From Candidatus Latescibacterota bacterium (GTDB lineage Bacteria; Latescibacterota; MVCY01), in contig DAOVPH010000099.1 in NCBI GenBank assembly GCA_030629295.1, positions 1-6,213 on the forward strand: a DNA stretch of 6,213 nucleotides, given 5' to 3'. The position numbers and the translations under genes are program-made. Shown here in pieces: positions 1 to 5,182 of the stretch (its first letter is position 1; every line of letters starts with the position of its first letter). The notes below the pieces were generated by a model, which did not search any database, was not told the DNA's origin, and saw only the letters and a list, made by a program, of their open reading frames with translations.

Positions 1-2
1 CC

Positions 3-320
3 AGTCCCGCTTTTGTGATCATTAACGAATACCAGGGCCGTTTGCCAGTATACCATTTCGACTTATATCGAATCAAGAGTATTGAAGAGCTCTACCAGTT
101 GGGCTGTGAGGAGTATTTCTACGGTTTCGGAGTCTGTCTGATCGAATGGGCCGAAAGGGCAGAAGGGCTTTTGCCTGGGGATTCCATAAGGATTTCCCTT
201 CGCTGGAAGGCAGAGAGCAGAAGGGAGATCGTGTTGAAAGATAGAGTACCTTTGAAGGGAGCTGATGGTGATAAGATACATCGTGAGTGCCTGTCTGGCA
301 GGTCTGAACTGCCGCTCTGA
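3..320 (+). CDS. tsaE: TsaE, tRNA t6A synthesis ATPase (partial, 5' end missing)
   Basis: TsaE is the small P-loop ATPase that works with TsaB and TsaD to make N6-threonylcarbamoyladenosine at A37 of ANN-decoding tRNAs in the cytoplasm. About 105 C-terminal residues are visible; the family is usually about 150 residues, so the Walker A region lies before the window. Seen motifs, in order: SPAFVIINEY (family form SPTF..xNEY), HFDLYR, EELYQLGCEEYF, and the Walker B-like CLIEWAER. This order is diagnostic of TsaE, and the reading frame is open from base 3. The last 18 or so residues are encoded by DNA that also encodes the start of the next gene and look unconserved. The stop at 318-320 lies inside the DUF523 gene, so the two are probably transcribed and translated together. 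Identity is firm; only the 5' end is unknown. Confidence 0.92.
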   Translation, partial: SPAFVIINEYQGRLPVYHFDLYRIKSIEELYQLGCEEYFYGFGVCLIEWAERAEGLLPGDSIRISLRWKAESRREIVLKDRVPLKGADGDKIHRECLSGRSELPL

Positions 321-720
321 CGGGGGCAATTCCCGCTCAGAAGAGGTGGTAGAGTGGGTGCGTCAGGGGATTGCCCTGCCGATATGTCCTGAGCAGTTGG
401 GAGGACTATCTACGCCTCGACCCTGTTCTGAGATTGTAGGTGCTGACGGCCAGGATGTCCTCGCAGGTCGGGCCAGAGTCCGTTACTGTGAGACCGGTGA
501 GGATGTTACCGCTGAATTCATAAGGGGTGCCCAAGAAAGCCTTCGGTTGGCACAATTAGTCGGAGCTACTGAGGCAGTGATGAAGCAGAAAAGTCCCTCC
601 TGTGGATGTGGTCAGATTTACTGCCAGGGTAGGCTGAGCGAGGGGGATGGAGTCGCCGCTGCGCTTCTCAAGAAGAACGGAATTCTGGTCCGACCAGCAG
701 AACTAACAGGGAAGGGATAG
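265..720 (+). CDS. DUF523 family protein, TudS-like Fe-S desulfidase candidate
   Basis: This 151-residue protein is a full-length DUF523 member. Seen motifs: VSACLAGLNCRSDG at residues 7-20, CPEQLGGLSTPRPCSEI at 41-57, GEDVTAEFIRGA near 78-89, and KSPSCGCGQIY at 109-119. Characterised DUF523 proteins (TudS, thiouracil desulfidase) hold a [4Fe-4S] cluster on three cysteines and use it to remove sulfur from thiolated pyrimidines. Conserved-position cysteines here are C10, C16, C41 and C113. Extra cysteines are C54, C75, C115 and C120. The start at 265 is supported because the conserved SACL motif begins only seven residues in and GAAGGGA lies just upstream at 254-260. GTG at 268 is an alternative with better spacing. 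The gene overlaps tsaE by 56 bp and mazG follows 2 bp after its stop. Family assignment is firm; the desulfidase role is inferred. Confidence 0.85.
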   Translation: MVIRYIVSACLAGLNCRSDGGNSRSEEVVEWVRQGIALPICPEQLGGLSTPRPCSEIVGADGQDVLAGRARVRYCETGEDVTAEFIRGAQESLRLAQLVGATEAVMKQKSPSCGCGQIYCQGRLSEGDGVAAALLKKNGILVRPAELTGKG

Positions 721-722
721 AA

Positions 723-1487
723 ATGGCCGAACTTAAGGAGCTGGAAGAACTACTACGCCGCTTACGAGGTAAAAACGGCTGCCCGTGGGATAGAGAACAG
801 ACTCATCAGTCGATTAAACGGTGCTTAATCGAGGAGACCTACGAAGTGGCAGAAGCTATTGACGAAGGGGACGACCAGAAGTTAAAAGAAGAGCTGGGTG
901 ACCTTCTGCTTCAAGTGATGTTCCATGCCCAGATAGCTGAAGAAGAAGGGCGTTTCAATATCAGCGATGTAATTGCCACCAATATAGAGAAGCTTAAGAG
1001 ACGTCACCCCCATGTCTTTGGCGATGTGAAGATTAAGGACACAGAGGAAGTACTGGTGAATTGGGAAAGAATAAAAAATGCAGAGGGTAAGGGATCAGTG
1101 CTTGACGGTGTGCCTTCTCGCCTGCCCGCGCTATTTCGGGCGCAAAGGGTGCAGGAGAAAGCGGCACGGGTGGGTTTTGACTGGAAAGATCCTGCTGGGG
1201 TGGTAGAAAAGATGGAGGAAGAACTCGCCGAACTTAAACAGGCCTGCAATCAGAAAGATCCCCAACAAGTCGAAGAAGAGATGGGAGATGTCCTCTTTTC
1301 CTTGGTTAATCTGGCTCGATTTCTGCTCGTTTGCCCTGAAGAAGCACTCCAGGGAAGTACCAACCGATTTATCCGCCGATTCAAATTTATCGAATCGGAG
1401 CTTCAACACCAGGGCAAAACCCCTCAGGAAGTTTGTTTAGAAGAGATGGACGCCTTGTGGGATAAGGCAAAGCAGAGGATTCAGTAG
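723..1487 (+). CDS. mazG: MazG, nucleoside triphosphate pyrophosphohydrolase
   Basis: MazG hydrolyses NTPs and dNTPs to monophosphates and pyrophosphate in the cytoplasm. It is thought to clear non-canonical nucleotides and, in E. coli, to modulate ppGpp. The 254-residue length fits the classic two-domain form. The N-terminal domain shows the signature GKNGCPWDREQTHQS (residues 16-30), the metal-binding EETYE (37-41) and E57-x-x-D60. The C-terminal domain repeats the pattern: EEELAE (165-170) and E186-x-x-D189, with ALFRAQRVQEKAARVGFDW (136-154) just before it. All Mg-binding acidic residues of both domains are present, so both may be active, although in E. coli MazG catalysis is mainly in the C-terminal domain. 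The ATG lies 2 bp after the DUF523 stop, with GGGAAGGGA at 709-717 as the ribosome binding site. This is probably the last gene of the tsaE cluster. Confidence 0.95.
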   Translation: MAELKELEELLRRLRGKNGCPWDREQTHQSIKRCLIEETYEVAEAIDEGDDQKLKEELGDLLLQVMFHAQIAEEEGRFNISDVIATNIEKLKRRHPHVFGDVKIKDTEEVLVNWERIKNAEGKGSVLDGVPSRLPALFRAQRVQEKAARVGFDWKDPAGVVEKMEEELAELKQACNQKDPQQVEEEMGDVLFSLVNLARFLLVCPEEALQGSTNRFIRRFKFIESELQHQGKTPQEVCLEEMDALWDKAKQRIQ

Positions 1488-1489
1488 AT

Positions 1490-1534
1490 CTCGCCAAGCT
1501 GTTTTAGGAACATGTATTAAACAGCGCGAGTTTT
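1490..1534 (+). terminator. Possible weak rho-independent terminator after mazG
   Basis: CTGTTT (1499-1504) pairs with AAACAG (1519-1524), and outside it CTCG (1490-1493) pairs with CGAG (1527-1530) across an uneven internal loop. Four T residues follow at 1531-1534. The stem is interrupted, the 14-nt loop is large and the T-run is short, so termination would be partial at best. Its place 3 bp after the mazG stop and before a good promoter is what one expects of a terminator. Stability has not been calculated. Confidence 0.4.
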
Positions 1535-1547
1535 CAAGCTCACCATA

Positions 1548-1568
1548 GGCGAAACGGAAGTTTGCGCC
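1548..1568 (+). other. Hairpin with GGAA (GNRA-type) tetraloop
   Basis: GGCGAAAC (1548-1555) pairs with GTTT-G-CGCC (1560-1568), giving eight base pairs with one bulged G at 1564 and a GGAA loop. The left arm can instead pair with GTTTCGC at 1584-1590, so two exclusive folds are possible in a transcript reading through from mazG. The hairpin lies upstream of the promoter at 1591 and would not be in the message starting there. It could be an extra 3' structure of the mazG transcript or a DNA-level protein site. Function is unknown. Confidence 0.45.
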
Positions 1569-1590
1569 ATTCTCCTCAGGCAAGTTTCGC

Positions 1591-1619
1591 TTGACAGATA
1601 GGACTTGGTTGAATATATT
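1591..1619 (+). promoter_or_regulatory. Sigma-70-type promoter for the peptidase operon
   Basis: The -35 hexamer TTGACA (1591-1596) matches the consensus exactly. The spacer is exactly 17 bp and the -10 hexamer TATATT (1614-1619) has one mismatch to TATAAT. Transcription would start near 1626, giving a leader of about 40 nt to the ATG at 1667. A TTTCGC motif lies just before the -35 (1585-1590) and another at the predicted start (1625-1630), which may be regulator sites. No start site has been measured. Confidence 0.75.
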
Positions 1620-1654
1620 TAAAATTTCGCGTCTATTTACACAACCTGTAACCG

Positions 1655-1660
1655 AAGGAG
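1655..1660 (+). promoter_or_regulatory. Ribosome binding site of the C25-like peptidase gene
   Basis: AAGGAG lies 6 nt before the ATG at 1667. This strong Shine-Dalgarno match, with a signal peptide starting at that ATG, fixes the start. Confidence 0.85.
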
Positions 1661-1666
1661 TAAAGC

Positions 1667-3349
1667 ATGAAAAGGCTATTTCTTGCTCTGGTTGTTTTCC
1701 TCATTGCCCTGGTGTTCAGTGCAAGGGGAAGTTACGCGGGAGGCTACGCCATTGTGGTAAAAGACCAGACCTTGGCCAAGCCAGATTGGGCAGAAGTGGT
1801 GAATACACTGAAGGCAAAACACCAGGGGAAGGTCTTTGTGTATGATCTTGGAGTAAGTCAGGTATTAGATAGCTTAAAGGAGATGTCACCTAAGTATGTC
1901 TGCTTTGTCCTTGAGCCCCTGGATTCAAGGGACTATGTGGTTAAGACTATACATCGACTCACTCGGGAGCTTGATGATGATCCTTATGGAGATGCCATCT
2001 GGGGGATAGTGACCGGTTACACTCCCCAGGATGCCTTGAGAATTGTGAGTATCTCCGGATTTCGAGTCCGCAAGGTATTAGCTGGCACCAGCGCCGGATG
2101 GCTACCTTACGTCCAAGAAGGTATCGCCACTTCAGAAGGTACTTACAACAAGATGTGGGTTAAGTACCCCGATGGGACTATTGTGGACACCATCAAATGT
2201 CCCACCGACCGCACTCCCTTCTTAGTAGAGAAGCTAAACAGCAACCAGTATGATATTTTTATCACCAGTGGCCATGGAAATGTGAATAGATGGCAGCTTC
2301 ACTACCCAACCTCGGACAAAGAGGGATTCTTCCGGGCAAGGGACGGACAGGTCTACGGTGACCCCTACGAGGGTGACGATATAAACATAAATTCAACCAA
2401 TCCTAAAATCTACTGCGGATTAGGTAACTGTTACATCGGGAAAATCCTGCAGGTGGAGGATTCGATGGTTTTGGCCTGGATACACAGCGGGGGGGCGTAT
2501 ATGTATACTGGGTATGTTACGCCAGAAGGACGCAATAGCTATCAGCTTGGGGGCACAGCCGCCTACTTCTTCGTCCAAAACCAGTGCACCTGGCCGGAGG
2601 CCTTCTTCCTTAGCAACCAGGCAATAATGTTTGACCTGGAAAATCAGACCCCAGGTTCAATCCCAGAGGACAAAGACTACGCTGCCCTTTATGGTGATCC
2701 AGCCCTGGATGTAAGGATAGAACCGGTAAGAGATCCTCTTTACACAAGTGAAATCAGTGTGAGATCCGGAGCTGACAGAGATACAGTGACGGTGAGGATA
2801 ACTATGACCGAGGACGGCAGACCTGGGTTTACAGGTAAATGGGGCAACCGACACCCGATAGTGATGCTGCCCTGCAGGGTTGAAAATCCGCAGGTTGAGT
2901 ACACTGATGCCTATCGAGCGGTGGTGACAGACAATTTCGCGCTGCTTTATGTGTGGAAACAGGGCGATCCGGACTTAACGAAAGGGGAGGAGAGAGAGGT
3001 GGTTTTCACCACTACCACCAGATTGAGTACCGATGTGGAAGAAACTCCCCAGTTTTTTCTCCCTTGCCCTATCAAGCCGATGCTTTTTCAAGCTTATCCC
3101 AATCCGGTTTCAAGATGGACAACTATCGGCTATCGGATTCCTTCTCCTACTTTCGTCTCTCTGAATATCTACGATGTCGTCGGCCGGCTTGTCCGTCCTC
3201 TTGTTGCTACTTCTCAACAGTCGGGTTACTATACTGCCGGCTGGGACGGCAAGGACAGCTTCGGTCAGGAAGTGGCCTCTGGCGTCTATATCTACCGTTT
3301 GCTTGCTGAAAATTTCACCGGCAGCAGAAAGCTGGTCTTCCTTAAGTGA
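1667..3349 (+). CDS. Secreted gingipain-like (C25/clan CD) cysteine peptidase with C-terminal sorting domain
   Basis: This 560-residue protein is a predicted exported cysteine endopeptidase. Residues 1-24 form a Sec signal peptide: KR, then a hydrophobic stretch, with likely cleavage after SYA. The region PYGDAIWGIVTGYTPQDALR (106-125) resembles the conserved segment of C25-like peptidases. The likely catalytic dyad is His203 in TSGHGN (200-205) and Cys255 in GLGNCYIGK (251-259), each after a hydrophobic strand as in caspase-fold enzymes. A beta-rich, Ig-like region follows at about 360-455. The C-terminus (about 473-560) begins with YPNP (477-480) and has YDVVGRLV, WDGKDSFGQEVASGVYIYRL and a final KLVFLK, typical of FlgD-Ig / T9SS type A sorting domains. 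Strong RBS and promoter signals lie just upstream. The M28 gene follows and is probably in the same operon. Peptidase class is confident; substrate and exact family are not. Confidence 0.82.
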   Translation: MKRLFLALVVFLIALVFSARGSYAGGYAIVVKDQTLAKPDWAEVVNTLKAKHQGKVFVYDLGVSQVLDSLKEMSPKYVCFVLEPLDSRDYVVKTIHRLTRELDDDPYGDAIWGIVTGYTPQDALRIVSISGFRVRKVLAGTSAGWLPYVQEGIATSEGTYNKMWVKYPDGTIVDTIKCPTDRTPFLVEKLNSNQYDIFITSGHGNVNRWQLHYPTSDKEGFFRARDGQVYGDPYEGDDININSTNPKIYCGLGNCYIGKILQVEDSMVLAWIHSGGAYMYTGYVTPEGRNSYQLGGTAAYFFVQNQCTWPEAFFLSNQAIMFDLENQTPGSIPEDKDYAALYGDPALDVRIEPVRDPLYTSEISVRSGADRDTVTVRITMTEDGRPGFTGKWGNRHPIVMLPCRVENPQVEYTDAYRAVVTDNFALLYVWKQGDPDLTKGEEREVVFTTTTRLSTDVEETPQFFLPCPIKPMLFQAYPNPVSRWTTIGYRIPSPTFVSLNIYDVVGRLVRPLVATSQQSGYYTAGWDGKDSFGQEVASGVYIYRLLAENFTGSRKLVFLK

Positions 3350-3375
3350 TGTCCTTTCCAGAAATAAGAGAGAAG

Positions 3376-5037
3376 ATGAGGAGAATCTTAAGCTTAGGAG
3401 GCTCTCTTTTTCTGTTGTTTTTTCTTATTCAGACCTCTCAGGCTCTTCCCGGAAAGAAAGAGTCTGTTGCCGGCCTCATAGAAAAGGTAAATTGCGATCG
3501 GATAGAAGAAAACCTGGCACAACTGGTGTACAAGGATCCAACCAAACCTTACGACAACAGCAAAGAGAACTTACGCACCCGCTATGCCCGACATCCTGAC
3601 TGCTGGGACTCGGCCGGCAGCTACATCCGGCAACAACTGATCCAGGCTCTGGGAGACAGCAGCTCGGTGCAGGTTTTGCCTTTCCAGCATACCCCAGATG
3701 ACAGCGTAATGTATAATGTAGTGGGAACGCTGAAGGGAAAAGGCGACGGTTACTATATCTGTTGCGCCCATTACGACGACACCGGACGCAACACCCCCGG
3801 CTGGGACTGGAGGAGCGACCCCGCTCCTGGGGCCGACGATAACGGCAGCGGAGTAGTCTCACTCTTGGAAACGGCAAGGGTGTTGGCCAACTCGAAAGGT
3901 GAATTTCCATTTTCCATCAAGTTTATCCTCTTTTCCGGTGAAGAGTTCAGAATGTGGGGGAGCAAATTCTACGTTCGAGAAGCAGCAGAAAGAGGGGACA
4001 ATATCCTGGGAGTCATCAACTACGATATGATCGGGCACAATGACCTGCCTGGGCTGGTGCTTATAGCCAATTCCCGCTCTCAATGGCTGATTGAACTACT
4101 GGAAGAGACAAACGATATCTACGAGATTGGTCTGATTTTAGACAAAAGGATTGATTCCCTTGCCGATAGAGGTGACCACGCCTCCTTCTGGGAACTGGGA
4201 TACGACGCTGCGTTTGGCATTGAGAGTTACCCACCTGAGGAGACGAATAAGGCGTACGACAGCATAGACGATGTCATCTCCAGCGACAGTCTGGGCTACC
4301 ACATCAATTTTGATTTGATTGCCCGGGCCACTCGGCTGCAGGTGGCTGCTTTAGCCCAATTCGCTGCCGATGAAAATCCCCTGCCCGATCTGTCTGTCTC
4401 TCCCGGCGACATCCGGTTTTCGCCGGAGAAAGACAGGTTCTTGGTAACTATAAGAAACCTGGGTGATGCCCCGGTGGAATCAGGCTTTTGGGTCGATGGC
4501 TTTGAGTGCATCCAAGGAGATTCTTCAGCTTTCGGCTGGATCCTCAGAGAGAGAGTCTTACCACCTATCCCCCCAGGAGGATACTGCGTGGAGTTGGAGC
4601 TACCTTGGCATCGCACAGTTCAGTCTGTGTTCCAGATAGATGTGGACTCTGAGAATGAGATCACTGAATCAGATGAGCAGAACAACACCCTTTACCAGGG
4701 CGTTCGACGGGTGGGAATTCCCACGGTTGAGATCTCAGAACACTACGTCTATCCCAATCCCTGCTCTACCGGACAGCTTTACTTCCACTATCAACTCTCC
4801 CAGGCGGCTACGGTGCGGATCGAGGTGTTCAATTTGTTGGGAGAGCGGATCTGGGAGAAACAAATTCCCAGAGACCTCAGATTTCGTGACGACATCCACT
4901 ATGGGGCGAATCAGGGAGTGAATGAGGTTGCCTGGGACTGCAGGAATCTCTCCAGCGGCCTTTATGTTTACAAAATCTCTGCCTTTGGAAAAGAGGCCGT
5001 GGATTTTGTCTTTGGCAAGTTCGCTGTTATGAAATAG
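3376..5037 (+). CDS. Secreted M28 family zinc peptidase with CARDB and C-terminal sorting domains
   Basis: A predicted exported zinc aminopeptidase of 553 residues from the ATG at 3376. Residues 1-23 are a signal peptide (MRR, hydrophobic core, cleavage after SQA). The M28 domain (about 90-332) shows His132 in AHYDD, Asp155 in PGADDNGSG, Glu189-Glu190 in SGEE, Asp217 in NYDMIG, and GDHASFWELGY. The usual last zinc ligand, His in a YHTxDD-type motif, is Asp295 in YDSIDD. A CARDB-like domain (about 338-442) ends with VDSENEITESDEQNN, and YPNP at 459-462 opens a FlgD-Ig/T9SS-type sorting domain reaching the end. GTG at 3346 and ATG at 3349 also begin this frame; the ATG at 3349 overlaps the previous stop (TGATG). 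I chose 3376 because it gives a compact signal peptide and has purine-rich GAGAG upstream, whereas 3349 has no Shine-Dalgarno sequence. The true start is uncertain. The gene is probably co-transcribed with the C25-like gene. Confidence 0.9.
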   Translation: MRRILSLGGSLFLLFFLIQTSQALPGKKESVAGLIEKVNCDRIEENLAQLVYKDPTKPYDNSKENLRTRYARHPDCWDSAGSYIRQQLIQALGDSSSVQVLPFQHTPDDSVMYNVVGTLKGKGDGYYICCAHYDDTGRNTPGWDWRSDPAPGADDNGSGVVSLLETARVLANSKGEFPFSIKFILFSGEEFRMWGSKFYVREAAERGDNILGVINYDMIGHNDLPGLVLIANSRSQWLIELLEETNDIYEIGLILDKRIDSLADRGDHASFWELGYDAAFGIESYPPEETNKAYDSIDDVISSDSLGYHINFDLIARATRLQVAALAQFAADENPLPDLSVSPGDIRFSPEKDRFLVTIRNLGDAPVESGFWVDGFECIQGDSSAFGWILRERVLPPIPPGGYCVELELPWHRTVQSVFQIDVDSENEITESDEQNNTLYQGVRRVGIPTVEISEHYVYPNPCSTGQLYFHYQLSQAATVRIEVFNLLGERIWEKQIPRDLRFRDDIHYGANQGVNEVAWDCRNLSSGLYVYKISAFGKEAVDFVFGKFAVMK

Positions 5038-5064
5038 TCGGGCGATATTTTGTTTGGCAAGTTC
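5011..5064 (+). repeat. 12-bp direct repeat spanning the M28 stop codon
   Basis: TTTGGCAAGTTC occurs at 5011-5022, inside the last codons of the M28 gene, and again at 5053-5064, 42 bp later in the intergenic DNA. Similarity extends upstream imperfectly (GATTTTGTC against GATATTTTG). The second copy ends 1 bp before the palindromic repeat at 5066. It could be a short duplication left by slippage or by insertion of the repeat. Confidence 0.7.
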
Positions 5065-5065
5065 T

Positions 5066-5107
5066 CAAATCCCCCTCGTTCCCCCTTTTCAAAAGGGGGA
5101 GGATTTG
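5066..5107. repeat. Dispersed palindromic repeat (REP/MITE-like, NPPPFEKG type)
   Basis: The outer arms CAAATCC (5066-5072) and GGATTTG (5101-5107) are perfect inverted copies. The inner arms CCCCCTTTT (5081-5089) and AAAAGGGGG (5091-5099) pair too, leaving an asymmetric internal loop. Read on the - strand, the sequence translates to NPPPFEKGERGGF, a well-known spurious peptide seen wherever this class of palindrome occurs in many genomes. Only one copy is in this window, so the dispersed nature is inferred from that resemblance. It lies 28 bp after the M28 stop. It lacks a T-run on the + side and so is a poor intrinsic terminator, though the hairpin could protect the 3' end of the peptidase transcript. 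Confidence 0.75.
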
Positions 5108-5144
5108 GAGTATCTCCCGTAGGTGTCGTGTTACCATGGTTGAC

Positions 5145-5160
5145 AGGCAAGCTTGTGCCT
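5145..5160. repeat. Small inverted repeat before the SAM hydrolase gene
   Basis: AGGCA (5145-5149) and TGCCT (5156-5160) are inverted copies around a 6-base centre. A TTGACA at 5140-5145 directly precedes it, but no good -10 lies at 16-18 bp. This is therefore at most a weak promoter/operator candidate for the gene at 5183. Confidence 0.3.
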
Positions 5161-5168
5161 AATCTCTT

Positions 5169-5173
5169 GGAGG
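5169..5173 (+). promoter_or_regulatory. Ribosome binding site selecting the ATG at 5183
   Basis: GGAGG ends 9 nt before the ATG at 5183. It supports this start over the in-frame TTG at 5153, which would add ten residues not seen in the family. Confidence 0.8.
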
Positions 5174-5182
5174 CTGAACTCG

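Noticed and set aside
1591..1845. 84-residue + strand reading frame starting with TTG at the promoter
   Set aside because: Its supposed start is the -35 box, it has no ribosome binding site, and it overlaps the signal peptide of the C25-like gene in another frame.
3174..3599. 141-residue + strand reading frame across the junction of the two peptidase genes
   Set aside because: It lies in another frame over well-supported domains of both peptidases, has a low-complexity serine/leucine-rich composition and shows no family motif.
3476..3910. 144-residue - strand reading frame inside the M28 gene
   Set aside because: It is antisense to the M28 catalytic domain and arginine/cysteine/proline-rich, as expected of a shadow frame.
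5066..5107. The G/C-rich palindrome as a rho-independent terminator
   Set aside because: No run of T follows the stem on the + strand; the sequence after it is GGAGTATCTCCC.
4968..5150. 60-residue reading frame on the - strand containing NPPPFEKGERGGF
   Set aside because: This is the spurious translation of the palindromic repeat at 5066-5107 plus the 3' end of the M28 gene; there is no ribosome binding site or protein family.
5140..5168. TTGACA at 5140-5145 as a promoter for the SAM hydrolase gene
   Set aside because: At a 17-bp spacing the -10 would be TCTCTT, and the nearest TAATCT is only 14 bp away, so it is not a convincing promoter.
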